From JAAXHH01 sp965202605 (GTDB lineage Bacteria; JAAXHH01): DNA of 64,000 nt. The notes under the pieces are model-generated. The model saw only the letters and a list, made by a program, of their open reading frames with translations, searched no databases and was not told the DNA's origin. The translations under genes and the position numbers were made by a program. Positions within the stretch are counted from its first letter, which is position 1, and every line of letters begins with the position of its first letter. This document shows positions 8,511 through 17,859 of this stretch, piece after piece. Where the stretch lies: NCBI GenBank assembly GCA_965202605.1, contig OZ241838.1, forward strand, positions 1,116,001 through 1,180,000. Reading direction: 5' to 3'.

Positions 8511-10190
8511 TCATGGTTCGATCCACATCAGTTCGTACCGAATGGGCCAGACGGGATTCAGCTTCAGCCCCTTCAGCCAGGGCTGCCGAAGCAGATACAT
8601 CTGCGGGTAGTACAGAAACACCCAGGGCGCGTCATCCACGATCAGCCGCTCCGCTTCCTGGTAAAGGGCGAGCCGGTGTGCCTGGTCGGTACTGGTGGAC
8701 GCTTCGTTCAGCAACGCGTTGACCCGTTCATTGTCATAAAACGCCACGTTGGTGCTGTTTACCTCGGTGATCCGATCGCCATTCAGCAGCACGTCGAGGA
8801 AATTGCTCGGATCCGGGTAGTCCTGGTACCAGCCGAAGGTGGAGAAGGGCACCGCGCCGCGCCGGCCCGTCGCTTCGATCCTTGTCGGACCGGTCACCGG
8901 CCGGATCTCCACCATGATGCCGACCGCCGCGAGATCCTGCTGCACCGCCTGTCCGATCTTGGTATCTATGCCGCTCTGGGCCGTGATCATGAGCTCGGTG
9001 GTAAATCCCTCCGGGTAACCGGCTTCCTCGAGCAGTTCCCGCGCCTTTTCCGGGTCGTAGTCGTATCCCTGGAGTGCTTCATTGAATCCCGGCATGCCGG
9101 GCGGGAGCACGCCGCGGGCGAGTATCCCCCGGTCGCTGATCAGCCTCACGATGCGTTTCCGGTCGATGGCGTGGTTGACCGCCCTGCGCACGTTCACGTT
9201 GTCGAAGGGCGGCCTCTCCGTGTTCATGGAGAGGTACTGTATGGCGTTCAGGGGCTGATGGGCGACCCGCTCTCTGAGCACGGGATCATTCATTACCCGG
9301 ATGAAGTCTGCGTCCGGTATCCCCGTCGACGTGACGCTCGCGATATCCAGCTCGCCCCGCTCGAACATCATCATGTGCAGGGTCTCGTCCCCTCCAACCA
9401 TCAGCTCGATGGCTTCCAGCCGAACTTCGTCCGCCCGGTAGTAGGACGGACTCTTCTCCAGCAGCATGCGCGTTCCACGCTGCCAGGCCGCCAGCGTGTA
9501 GGGTCCTCCGCCGACGGGATACCGGCCGAACCTGTCCCCGTGGCGCTCCACTTCTTCGCGGGGCACGGCGTAGGCAAAGGGCATGGCGATACAGTAGAGA
9601 AAGGGGAGGTCGGGATGGACCAGTTCGATCTCGAGGGTCTCCCGGTCTGGGGTACGCAAGCCCGAAACCCGGTCGGCGGAGCCATCCTGAAAGGCGCCCG
9701 CACCAATGATATTCCGGTAGAATCCCTGGCCGGGGGACCTGGTGGCCGGATTCAGAATCCGCTCGAGGGAATAGGCGAAATCTTCGGAGGTAATCGGCCG
9801 GCCGTTCGAAAACCGGATGTCCTGGCGCAGTTTGAAGGTAATGGTCCGGCCATCCTCGGAGATCGACCATGAACGCGCGTGCCAGGGAACCAGGTTCAGT
9901 TCGTCGTCGTAGTCGACCAGACCGTGAAACAGGGTGCGCACGAGCGGCCAGGTCACCACGTCATAGGCGATGGCCGGGTCGAGCGAACGGGGATCAGAAG
10001 GCACGGCGATCCGCAGGACGTTCTCACCGGGACGCAGCCGCTCTGAACGGGCGTCTCCGGAACAGGAAACGGCAAGAAAAAGGAATATCAGGCTCAGGGG
10101 AACGAGCAACTGGGGGTCAACCCTCCCGGGGCACCGTGATCGCAAAGAATCCGCCGTTGTAGATACATTGTATATACGCGTCCGAATCAT
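8511..10190 (-). CDS. Peptide ABC transporter substrate-binding lipoprotein (family 5)
   Basis: A 559-residue solute-binding protein of SBP family 5. A hydrophobic stretch (LLVPLSLIFLFLAVSC) ends in a lipobox cysteine at residue 43, so the mature protein should be lipid-anchored. The family signature is near the start (LDPAIAYDVVTWPLVRTLFHGL), and the later core PPFDNVNVRRAVNHAID is typical. Start choice: the frame is open upstream to 10352, but that part is antisense-like noise overlapping the permease gene. The ATG at 10190 overlaps the permease stop as ATGA, which indicates translational coupling. The n-region before the signal core is unusually long at about 28 residues. Confidence 0.92.
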   Translation of the reverse strand: MIRTRIYNVSTTADSLRSRCPGRVDPQLLVPLSLIFLFLAVSCSGDARSERLRPGENVLRIAVPSDPRSLDPAIAYDVVTWPLVRTLFHGLVDYDDELNLVPWHARSWSISEDGRTITFKLRQDIRFSNGRPITSEDFAYSLERILNPATRSPGQGFYRNIIGAGAFQDGSADRVSGLRTPDRETLEIELVHPDLPFLYCIAMPFAYAVPREEVERHGDRFGRYPVGGGPYTLAAWQRGTRMLLEKSPSYYRADEVRLEAIELMVGGDETLHMMMFERGELDIASVTSTGIPDADFIRVMNDPVLRERVAHQPLNAIQYLSMNTERPPFDNVNVRRAVNHAIDRKRIVRLISDRGILARGVLPPGMPGFNEALQGYDYDPEKARELLEEAGYPEGFTTELMITAQSGIDTKIGQAVQQDLAAVGIMVEIRPVTGPTRIEATGRRGAVPFSTFGWYQDYPDPSNFLDVLLNGDRITEVNSTNVAFYDNERVNALLNEASTSTDQAHRLALYQEAERLIVDDAPWVFLYYPQMYLLRQPWLKGLKLNPVWPIRYELMWIEP

Positions 10191-11176
10191 CCGCCCTGTC
10201 CTTCCTTCACGTAGGGGTCCAGCACCTCCTGCAGGCCCTGTCCCAGCAGGTTGAATCCCACTACGGCCACGATGATGGCTACGCCGGGGGCCATGGTGAG
10301 GTGGGGTGATACGATAAAGTAGGGTTGGCCTTCTGCGATCATGGTGCCCCATGAAGGCGCGGGCGGCGGCACGCCAACTCCGAGGTAGCTCAGTCCGGCG
10401 TCAAGCAGGACGGTGTTCGCCGTGGCCAGGGACCCGAGCACGATGATCAGGGGAAGGACGTTGGGCAGCAGGTGCATGGCCATGATGCGGACGTCCGAAC
10501 AGCCGATGGCCCGGGATGAAGTGACGAACTCCCGGTTCCTAAGCACAAGCACCTGGCTGCGGATGGTCCGGGCGATCCAGGTCCAGCTGACCAGCCCGAT
10601 GACGAGAAACACGCTGACCAGTCCCCGTTTGAGCGTAATCTCCAGCCCGAGCCAGTCCAGGAACGGGGGATGCAGGTGGATCACCCGGCCGTCCATCAGT
10701 CCTGCGAAGGCGATGGCCAGGAGTAGACCGGGAATCGTCAGCATAACGTCGGTCCCCCGCATAAGCACCGTGTTGACCCAGCCGCCGTGGTATCCCGCAA
10801 GCATGCCTACGGTCACCCCGACGCAAACGGCGATCAGCATGGCCACGATGCCTACTAAAAGGGAGATGCGCGTCCCGTGGACCAGGCGGGCCAGCACATC
10901 CCGTCCGAGCTGGTCCGTACCGAGGAGGAAAGGTTCTCCGGGTGGAATCGGCAGCCCGTCGGCGTCCAGGCCTTCGGGCAGTTGCTGCATGGGGTCGTGG
11001 AGATGGCCCAGCCCGGTGAGGACCGGCGCGGCCAGCGCGAGGATCAACAGGAAAAGCACCATGCCGCCGCCTGCGCAGACCATGCGGTTTTTCAGCATAC
11101 GTCGGAGAAAAGGCAGGGACGCATGGCCGGTCTCTTGCGAATCGACTTCGGCAATGGTTGGCGAAGCTACGGTCAT
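10187..11176 (-). CDS. Peptide ABC transporter permease, DppC/OppC type
   Basis: A 329-residue permease with an N-terminal cytoplasmic tail, the first membrane segment around residues 30-55, and the typical periplasmic stretch GTDQLGRDVLARLVHGTRIS. The ATPase-docking loop appears as REFVTSSRAIGCSDVRIMAMH. The C-terminus ends with the family motif FNLLGQGLQEVLDPYVKEG. It is the first transporter gene of this minus-strand operon, and its TGA overlaps the ATG of the binding lipoprotein by four bases. It follows the unknown protein gene at 11256-12131 by 79 bp, which makes one long operon possible. Confidence 0.93.
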   Translation of the reverse strand: MTVASPTIAEVDSQETGHASLPFLRRMLKNRMVCAGGGMVLFLLILALAAPVLTGLGHLHDPMQQLPEGLDADGLPIPPGEPFLLGTDQLGRDVLARLVHGTRISLLVGIVAMLIAVCVGVTVGMLAGYHGGWVNTVLMRGTDVMLTIPGLLLAIAFAGLMDGRVIHLHPPFLDWLGLEITLKRGLVSVFLVIGLVSWTWIARTIRSQVLVLRNREFVTSSRAIGCSDVRIMAMHLLPNVLPLIIVLGSLATANTVLLDAGLSYLGVGVPPPAPSWGTMIAEGQPYFIVSPHLTMAPGVAIIVAVVGFNLLGQGLQEVLDPYVKEGQGG

Positions 11177-11255
11177 GGAATATCGGCATCCTTATGTCGT
11201 GCTTAAGCCTGCTGCTCCGGTCCCGATGATCGGCTTGATTCCGGTACCCGTCAGA

Positions 11256-12131
11256 TCAGGCCGCGGGATATTCCAGGCGGACCCCGCCGCGCGATCGGGA
11301 CGAGTCGCCGATCGCGCGGAGGAGATCCCGGTAGAAACGCCGCTCATCTTCGGTCATTGAGATTACCGCGTCATCGCGCCACAGTTCAGCCAGGCGCCGC
11401 CGGACCGGCCTCGGCAACATGCGGTAATTCGATTGCCCGTAAACGCCTGGCTGATTGAGCAGGGAGTCGTCCGAGAGCGTACCGCCGGTTCCCAGGAAGA
11501 ACAGATCGTCCTGCAGCCCGGCTCCGCTCGGCGCGACCAGCAGGTGACCGGTGGAATTGCGAACCGTTTTCAGCGTGATCGTCACATGCAACCGGGGCCT
11601 CACCCCCGCCGCTGCGACGTAGACGTGCCGCAGGGGTGAACCCAGCAGCACCGCGGCCTTCCTGCACATCTGGAAGACGCACCACCATCTCTGCCAATTT
11701 CCGCCTTCCGGCGCAGAGACCATGCGAAGATACACCGGGTCCCCGAAATCGTCCTGCCGGCTCGCCTCCAGCATCGCGGAGAACCCGGGGTCGGACCGGT
11801 GCATTTCCGTGATGGGCGGCCTGAGATCACGGGAGCCGGCGGGCAGTGGGCCGGCGGTCCGTACGTCGACACCGTTTTCCATCAGGCGTGCCGTATCCGC
11901 GGACATGCCCCGGTAGGGCGAGAGAACAAGGGCGCTCCGGGGGCGGTATTTCTCGAAGGCGTCCCGCAAGATTTCGAGCGCCGCGCCATGGCCGGCCGAG
12001 CCTTCCCCTGCGCCAATGCGGGTACCACCCGGCGTCCTGGCGAATACCAACCCTTCCTGCCCTTCCAGATCCTCCCGGAAGCGGTCGAAGTCCCGTGGAC
12101 TGCCTATGACCAGTCCCTCTATCTCTTTCAC
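11256..12131 (-). CDS. Hypothetical protein coupled to a Gfo/Idh gene
   Basis: I do not recognise this 291-residue protein. It starts with GTG at 12131, overlapping the TGA of the upstream dehydrogenase frame by four bases (GTGA), so the two are translationally coupled. The N-terminal half alternates strand- and helix-like segments and looks like a small alpha/beta domain (RPRSALVLSPYRGMSADTA). The middle carries a tryptophan- and cysteine-containing stretch (WQRWWCVFQMCRKAAVLLG) followed by HVYVAAAGVRPRLHVTITL. No signal peptide or membrane segment is evident. Its tight coupling suggests a partner role in the same sugar or inositol-type pathway, which is inference. Confidence 0.7.
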   Translation of the reverse strand: MKEIEGLVIGSPRDFDRFREDLEGQEGLVFARTPGGTRIGAGEGSAGHGAALEILRDAFEKYRPRSALVLSPYRGMSADTARLMENGVDVRTAGPLPAGSRDLRPPITEMHRSDPGFSAMLEASRQDDFGDPVYLRMVSAPEGGNWQRWWCVFQMCRKAAVLLGSPLRHVYVAAAGVRPRLHVTITLKTVRNSTGHLLVAPSGAGLQDDLFFLGTGGTLSDDSLLNQPGVYGQSNYRMLPRPVRRRLAELWRDDAVISMTEDERRFYRDLLRAIGDSSRSRGGVRLEYPAA

Positions 12132-13269
12132 GCCGCCTCCTCGCCGCGCAAGGGCAGACGGACCGGCCGTTCCCGTACAATGGACCCGTAGCCCGCCAGC
12201 AGGACTTCCATGTGGTCCCGCGCGTCATGTACGGTGAAACGCGGCCGGCCGCCGGTGTCCAGCGCGTGGACAAGGTCGTCCAGGGCGGCGCGGGTGAATT
12301 CCAGTCCCGTGGAGGTCAGCAGGGTCGGCGGACCGCTGTGCCACTGCATTGGATCGTCTTCGTCGACGCCGTAATCGCCGTCCACGATACGGTTTCGCAG
12401 ATGGGTATCGATGCCGGGACGCTTCCCGTCCACCCTTCCCGTCCCCTTCGTGCCGAACAGAAAAGCCTGGTTGGGTCCTCCCGCGCCGTGCGACGCGATG
12501 CCGTTCCGCCCGGCGGAAATGGTGGCCACCCGGCCGGACCGGTCCACGAGAGACAGCGTCCCGAAATCGTCCGCGCCATGGGCGGCGTGTTCCGGGAAGA
12601 AGTAGGCGCCGCCCTGGCCGTATACTTCGACGACGGGATCGAAGCACTGCTGCACCAGGGCCACGGCATAGGCGCCGACCGTCAGCAACTCGCGCTTTAT
12701 GTCCGGGAATTTCCATCTGCCCGCCGGCAGAAACCCGGGTTTCGCCGTTTCTTCGATATCGGCCGGGGGATGCCTTTGCCGAACAGAATATCCACGTGCA
12801 TCGCCGTCAACTCGCCCAGGAAACCCCCGTCGATCATCTTCTTACTCTGGTTTATAAGATCGTTGTAAATGTAACTGGGAAGGATGGTTGCGACGCCCGA
12901 CCTGTCTACTGCGTCGACCACGGCGCGACACTCGGACATATTGGCTCCGATGAACTTGTCGATCCAGAGATGCTTGCCCGCGCGGGCCGCCAGCATGGCG
13001 ATTTCGGACCGCCGCTCGATTTCGTGGCCGATGCTCACGATGTCGACCTCGGCACGACGAACCGCCGCTTCGATCCCCTCGTGACAGGCTACGTCCAGCC
13101 GCTCGGCCCAGGACCGATTCAACGGCTTGAGATAGGGGTCGACATCCGCGTCGTCCGCGACCCCGACGATGCGGATCCGGGGATGATCCACGAAGGCGGG
13201 CACGAAACTGCTTTGGTGGCTGTGCCTGCTGAAACTGACCAGCAGGACGCCGTAGGTACGGTCGGTCAT
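12128..13269 (-). pseudogene. Gfo/Idh/MocA family oxidoreductase broken by a one-base frameshift
   Basis: The minus strand from the ATG at 13269 (GGAG upstream) encodes a Gfo/Idh-type N-terminal domain. It contains HEIERRSEIAMLAARAGKHL and, where EKP is usual, IDKFIGANM. That frame ends at 12697. The C-terminal domain continues in the next frame to 12128. Joining the frames across a run of five G on the plus strand (12765-12769) by adding one C on the coding strand gives a smooth reading GIPPADIEETAKPGFLPAG and onward. So a single-base deletion in the homopolymer splits one gene. It is either a true pseudogene or a sequencing or assembly error. The downstream partner is still intact and coupled. 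Confidence 0.82.
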
Positions 13270-13419
13270 GAAAGCTCCGCTTGAACCTTGGTGAATGCGA
13301 ACATCCAAGATAAGACGCCCCATATCGGGAGACAACCAAAACAGCGATACGAAACCTGACGGCGCCCCGGCGTCTTTCACCTTGTTTAACCCGGGAAGCG
13401 CAGTAGATTGAACCTGACT

Positions 13420-13463
13420 CCGGATCGCATCTGTCACCCATCCGGATCGCACCAGTCACCCAT
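13420..13463. repeat. 22-bp tandem repeat upstream of the symporter gene
   Basis: Two adjacent copies, 13420-13441 and 13442-13463, share ccggatcgca at the start and gtcacccat at the end and differ at two bases. They lie in the divergent gap, 36 bp before the symporter ATG, where a regulator could bind. An operator role is only a suggestion. Confidence 0.85.
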
Positions 13464-13499
13464 ATTTCTGCAACACGTCTCCAGCGAAAGAGGTACGCC

Positions 13500-14843
13500 A
13501 TGGATGCCGTCCTGCGCGTGATATCCGATTTCATGTGGGGACCCTGGACGATCGGCGTGCTCGCCGTCCTGGGCCTCATGCTCACCTTCGCCAGCAGAGG
13601 GGTCCAGTTCCGAAAGTTCGGCACGGCCGTCGGCCTCGTCATGCGGGGCGCCCTGCGGCGGGACAAAGGCGAACTGGACTCCGGCGACATTTCGCCCTTT
13701 CAGGCTTTGACCACCGCCATGGCGGCGACCATCGGCAACGGAAACATCGCGGGTGTGGCGACGGCCATTGCGGTCGGCGGACCGGGCGCCGCCTTCTGGA
13801 TGGCGGCCATGGCGCCTCTCGGCATGGCGACGAAGTACGCCGAAACCGTTCTGGCTCTGCGATACCGGGGAAAGACCCGGGACGGCCTCATGCTCGGTGG
13901 TCCCATGTCCTATTTGAAGGAAGGATTGAACCTGCCCACCATCGGTGCGATCTTCGCGCTCTGCGCCACGCTGGGCGGCCTGGGCGGCGGCAACATCGGC
14001 CAGGCGAACTCCATCGCCCTGGTGCTGAACACCCAGTTCGACGTGGCCAAGTGGATCACCGGTGGTCTGCTCACACTCATACTCGCCGTGGTAATCATCG
14101 GCGGGATCAAGCGCATCGGCCTGGTCGCCGAACGCCTCGTCCCCACCATGGTCCTCGTCTATGCGGCCAGCGTGGGTTACGTCGTCATCATGCACCTCGA
14201 CGCGCTACCGGCCGCCCTCTGGCTGATCGTGGAGAGCGCGTTCACCCCCGTGGCCGCGGTGGGGGGATTCGCCGGCGCTACGATTGCCCGGACGATTCAA
14301 TACGGCATCCGTCGGGGCGTCATATCCAGCGAAGCGGGCCTCGGCAGCGCGGGGATCGCCCACAGCGCCGCCCAGACAAGCGACCCGCTGCGGCAGGGAT
14401 ACATTTCCATGATCGGGGTTTTCATCGACACGATCGTCGTATGCTCCATGACCGCCGTAACGGTGGTCATCGCCGGCGTATGGCACAACGGCGAGATCAG
14501 TACCGCCCTCGTGGCCTCCGCGCTCAACTCCGTGATCCCCTTCGGTGGAGCCATCGTCGCGCTCTGCTCCCTGATGTTCGGATTCACCACGATGGTCACA
14601 TGGTCCTACTACGCCGAGCAGGGGCTGCGGTTCGTGACGGATTCCCGGGGCGTGGTCTGGGGCATCCGGATCACCTGGTGTGCGGCCGCCTTCTTCGGGG
14701 CGGTCTACGAGGCTCGGATGATCTGGGACCTCGGCGATATCATGGTCGCCTGCATGATGTTTCCGAACCTGGTGGGGCTGATCGGTCTGACCCGCGAAAT
14801 TCGCGTGGTATCCGCCAACGAAGGGGCAGCCGGGGCTGCTTGA
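13500..14843 (+). CDS. Alanine/glycine:cation symporter (AGCS family)
   Basis: A 447-residue integral membrane protein with about ten to eleven hydrophobic segments. Family-typical stretches include ASRGVQFRKF near the N-terminus, the glycine-rich GNGNIAGVATAIAVGGPG, GGPMSYLKEGL and the late RGVISSEAGLGSAGIAHSAA. These mark sodium- or proton-coupled uptake of alanine or glycine. The ATG at 13500 follows GAAAGAGG at good spacing. It is divergent from the damaged Gfo/Idh gene. The sequence at its stop codon forms part of a promoter-like site for the next gene. Confidence 0.94.
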   Translation: MDAVLRVISDFMWGPWTIGVLAVLGLMLTFASRGVQFRKFGTAVGLVMRGALRRDKGELDSGDISPFQALTTAMAATIGNGNIAGVATAIAVGGPGAAFWMAAMAPLGMATKYAETVLALRYRGKTRDGLMLGGPMSYLKEGLNLPTIGAIFALCATLGGLGGGNIGQANSIALVLNTQFDVAKWITGGLLTLILAVVIIGGIKRIGLVAERLVPTMVLVYAASVGYVVIMHLDALPAALWLIVESAFTPVAAVGGFAGATIARTIQYGIRRGVISSEAGLGSAGIAHSAAQTSDPLRQGYISMIGVFIDTIVVCSMTAVTVVIAGVWHNGEISTALVASALNSVIPFGGAIVALCSLMFGFTTMVTWSYYAEQGLRFVTDSRGVVWGIRITWCAAAFFGAVYEARMIWDLGDIMVACMMFPNLVGLIGLTREIRVVSANEGAAGAA

Positions 14844-14868
14844 CGGGACCATGTTTTTCAGGTATATT
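14840..14868 (+). promoter_or_regulatory. Promoter-like site before the ECF sigma gene
   Basis: TTGACG (14840-14845) overlaps the TGA stop of the symporter gene, and TATATT (14863-14868) follows after a 17-bp spacer. The predicted start lies about 125 bases before the ECF sigma factor ATG at 15001, leaving a leader in which no clear structure was identified. Confidence 0.5.
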
Positions 14869-15000
14869 AACGGCGGGTTGGCCCGGTGCGAAAAAAACCG
14901 AACCATTTTACGTTCCGGACCCTCTTAATATAGTGAATGGTTTTCGCGGTGCGTTTCCGCGCTTCACGGGGAACACGCCCCCTGACGCAGGGCACTCGAA

Positions 15001-15606
15001 ATGGCGCATACAGCGGACGGACCCATCATCGCAAGCGTGCTGAACGGCTGTCCGGACGATTTCGAAAAGCTGGTAACACGGTATGATCGTGAGATCAGGC
15101 GAATCGTCGGGTCCATGGTCAGAAACCGCCAGGACGAGCAGGACATCGTACAGGACGTGTGGCTTGCCGCTTACCAGCGTCTGTCTTCTCTGCGCGACCC
15201 GGAACGGTTTCACCAGTGGCTGCGCGTCATCGCGCGCAACCGGTGCCTTGCCCACGTGGGCGACCCCAGGAATCAGGGAGATGCGTGGTCCGAGGCGGAA
15301 CCCGGGCCTCAGGCCTGGCCGGGAGACGAGCATCGGAAACGGGCAAACAGCCGCAGGCTGCATAAGGCGGTCGATACGCTTTCCCAGGCGCTCAGACGTA
15401 CCGTGGCCATGTACTATTTCACCGGTTATTCCTGTGACGAGGTCAGCACGAGGATGAACGTACCCGTGGGCACGGTGAAACGCAGGCTCTCGGAAGCACG
15501 CGGCAAACTCCGAAGCATGTTCAGGGACTGGTCGCAATACCCCGCCGAGGGCAGCCTGGATCTTCGCCACCTCATCGTCGCCGCGCCGATCTGCACCGGA
15601 TTCTGA
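15001..15606 (+). CDS. ECF-type RNA polymerase sigma factor
   Basis: A 201-residue sigma-70 family protein with only regions 2 and 4. Region 2 includes FEKLVTRYDREIRRIVGSMV and the core-binding stretch DEQDIVQDVWLAAYQRLSSL. Region 4 is RRTVAMYYFTGYSCDEVSTR followed by MNVPVGTVKRRLSEARGKL, a helix-turn-helix for the -35 element. No anti-sigma gene is adjacent; the next gene, 40 bp downstream, is ftsH. The C-terminus extends about 25 residues past region 4. Its regulon and activating signal cannot be read from the sequence. The ribosome site is weak. Confidence 0.9.
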   Translation: MAHTADGPIIASVLNGCPDDFEKLVTRYDREIRRIVGSMVRNRQDEQDIVQDVWLAAYQRLSSLRDPERFHQWLRVIARNRCLAHVGDPRNQGDAWSEAEPGPQAWPGDEHRKRANSRRLHKAVDTLSQALRRTVAMYYFTGYSCDEVSTRMNVPVGTVKRRLSEARGKLRSMFRDWSQYPAEGSLDLRHLIVAAPICTGF

Positions 15607-15646
15607 GACGCCAACCCACCGAACGAATCGAGGTCTTCAACCAGAT

Positions 15647-17758
15647 ATGTCCCAGCCTCCCCAGGACCGGAATCAACCCCCGCCCCGGAACGAACGGCAG
15701 CCTCAGCCCGACAAGACGAAAAAGAACCGCTCGATCCTGATCTGGCTCGTCCTCTTCCTGTTTTTCCTGATGGCCGCCCAGTTCCTGCCCAGACGCGGCG
15801 ATAACGTCGCAACGGTGTCGTACACGCAGTTTCAGCAGTTTCTCGAAGCCGACAACATCGAGCAGGTCACCATTACCGAGAAGCTGATCACGGGCACGTT
15901 GCGCCAGAACTCGTCGGCCGTGATCGAAGGCGCGAACCAGAGCCTGCGCGAGTTCAAGGTGTACATCCCCTTCGACGACCCGGAACTGGTTTCGGATCTC
16001 ATGGCCAGAAACGTGATGGTCACGGCCGAGCCGGAGGCCACCAACTGGGTCGGCTACCTCATCGCCGCCCTGCCCTGGCTGCTCCTGATCGGGTTCTGGA
16101 TATTCATCCTGCGGCAGATGCAATCGGGCCAGCGCGGCATGTTCTCCTTCGGCAAGAGCCGGGCCAAGATGATCGTTGAAGACCGGCCCTCCATAACATT
16201 CGCCGACGTGGCGGGCGTCCTCGAAGCCAAGCGCGACCTGCAGGAAATCGTGGAATTCCTGAAGAACCCGGAGAAGTTCCACGCCCTCGGCGGCCGCATA
16301 CCGAAAGGCGCCCTGCTGCTGGGTCCGCCGGGCACGGGGAAGACCCTGCTGGCCAAGGCCGTGGCGGGTGAGGCGGGCGTGCCCTTCTTCAGCATGAGCG
16401 GTTCCGACTTCGTGGAAATGTTCGTCGGCGTCGGCGCCTCCCGCGTGCGCGACCTCTTCGACCAGGCCCGTCAGAACGCCCCGTGCATTATTTTCATCGA
16501 TGAAATCGACGCCATCGGCCGCCACAGGGGCGCCGGACTCGGCGGCGGGCACGACGAACGGGAACAGACCCTGAACCAGTTGCTGGTGGGACTGGACGGA
16601 TTCGAGAAAACGGATTCCATCATCGTGATCGGCGCCACGAACCGCCCCGACGTGCTGGACCCCGCGCTACTTCGCCCCGGCCGTTTCGACCGGCATATCG
16701 TCGTCGACCGGCCCGACGTGGTTGGCCGGGAAAAGATCCTGGAGATCCACGTGAAGGGCCGCAACATCCCGCTCGACGATTCGGTCAAGCTGGACGTACT
16801 GGCCAAGGGCGTGCCCGGGATGGTCGGAGCGGACCTCGCCAACATGGTGAACGAGGCGGCGCTGATCGCGGCGCGGTACGATCACTCCGCCGTGACAAGC
16901 GACGACTTCGAAGAGGCTAAAGAAAAGATCATGATGGGCTCGAAGCGCCAACTTGTGATCAGCGACAAGGAGCGGGAGATCGTGGCCTACCACGAGGCCG
17001 GCCACGCCCTGGCCTTCGAACTCATACCCGAAATCGACCCGCTGCACAAGGTGACGATACTGCCCCAGGGCAGGGGCCTGGGCGTGACCATTCCCCTGCC
17101 GGAAGAACGCTATCTGCAGTCCCGCTCGTACTGCCTGGGCACGATGGCCGCCGCGCTGGGCGGCCGCGCGGCCGAGCAGATCGTATTCGGGGAGGTTACG
17201 TCCGGCGCGCAGAACGACATCGAGCAGGTCACCCGGATCGCCCGTCACATGGTATGCGACTGGGGGATGAGCGAAGAACTGGGCGCCACGGCGCTGGGCG
17301 AGAAAGAACACGAGGTCTTCCTCGGCCGTGACATAGCCCACCAGGCGAATTACAGCGAAACGACCGCCCATCGCATCGACCAGGAAATCCAGCAGTTCGT
17401 GACTTTGGCCGGTGAAAGGGTTGAAAAACTGCTCAAGGACTACGAGTCCGAGCTTCACGTCGTGGCTAAAGCCCTGCTGGAGCGCGATTCGCTTTCGCGG
17501 GACGAGGTGGCCGCGCTCATTGAAGGCAAGACCCTGCCCCCCTTACCCCCCGATACGAATGATGCCACTGAGTCTAAGGAGACAAAGGAAGAAGCCAGAG
17601 AAGCTTCCGTACCAGAAACGCAACCCGGGGACGGCAACGGGGCCGTAGCCGTGGACGGCCAGGAGCAGGAGACGGAGAACGGCCAGGAGCAGGAGACGGT
17701 GGAAACACCGGATCCGGAAGCAGAACCCGCCGCTCCGGTGAGATCGACGAAGTCCTAG
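15647..17758 (+). CDS. ftsH: ATP-dependent zinc metalloprotease FtsH
   Basis: A 703-residue membrane-anchored AAA protease. Two membrane segments lie at about residues 28-46 and 130-155, flanking a short periplasmic domain. The AAA module has Walker A GPPGTGKT (about 226-233), Walker B IIFIDEIDAIG and the second region of homology ATNRPDVLDPALLRPGRFDR. The peptidase zinc motif is HEAGH at 449-453. It degrades misfolded membrane proteins and selected regulators. The C-terminal tail of about 70 residues is acidic and Gln/Glu-rich, partly built from a 21-bp sequence repeated at 17655 and 17679. It lies 40 bp after the ECF sigma gene and is followed by a strong terminator. Confidence 0.97.
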   Translation: MSQPPQDRNQPPPRNERQPQPDKTKKNRSILIWLVLFLFFLMAAQFLPRRGDNVATVSYTQFQQFLEADNIEQVTITEKLITGTLRQNSSAVIEGANQSLREFKVYIPFDDPELVSDLMARNVMVTAEPEATNWVGYLIAALPWLLLIGFWIFILRQMQSGQRGMFSFGKSRAKMIVEDRPSITFADVAGVLEAKRDLQEIVEFLKNPEKFHALGGRIPKGALLLGPPGTGKTLLAKAVAGEAGVPFFSMSGSDFVEMFVGVGASRVRDLFDQARQNAPCIIFIDEIDAIGRHRGAGLGGGHDEREQTLNQLLVGLDGFEKTDSIIVIGATNRPDVLDPALLRPGRFDRHIVVDRPDVVGREKILEIHVKGRNIPLDDSVKLDVLAKGVPGMVGADLANMVNEAALIAARYDHSAVTSDDFEEAKEKIMMGSKRQLVISDKEREIVAYHEAGHALAFELIPEIDPLHKVTILPQGRGLGVTIPLPEERYLQSRSYCLGTMAAALGGRAAEQIVFGEVTSGAQNDIEQVTRIARHMVCDWGMSEELGATALGEKEHEVFLGRDIAHQANYSETTAHRIDQEIQQFVTLAGERVEKLLKDYESELHVVAKALLERDSLSRDEVAALIEGKTLPPLPPDTNDATESKETKEEAREASVPETQPGDGNGAVAVDGQEQETENGQEQETVETPDPEAEPAAPVRSTKS

Positions 17759-17806
17759 GAACACCGGAGGAATTGAAGCGGGCGTTATAGTTGACGGAAG
17801 ACCGCT

Positions 17807-17845
17807 AAACGGGGGGCGTGAGAGGTATCACACGCTCCCGTTTTT
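17807..17845 (+). terminator. Rho-independent terminator after ftsH
   Basis: A GC-rich stem (aaacggggggcgtga pairing with tcacacgctcccgttt, with one unpaired position) and a short loop are followed by a run of five T at 17841-17845. The position, about 50 bp after the ftsH stop, fits the end of that transcript. Confidence 0.8.
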
Positions 17846-17859
17846 GTATTTAGGATATC

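Noticed and set aside
10191..10352. N-terminal extension of the peptide-binding lipoprotein
   Set aside because: It overlaps the permease gene in another frame; the ATGA overlap and the signal peptide support the start at 10190.
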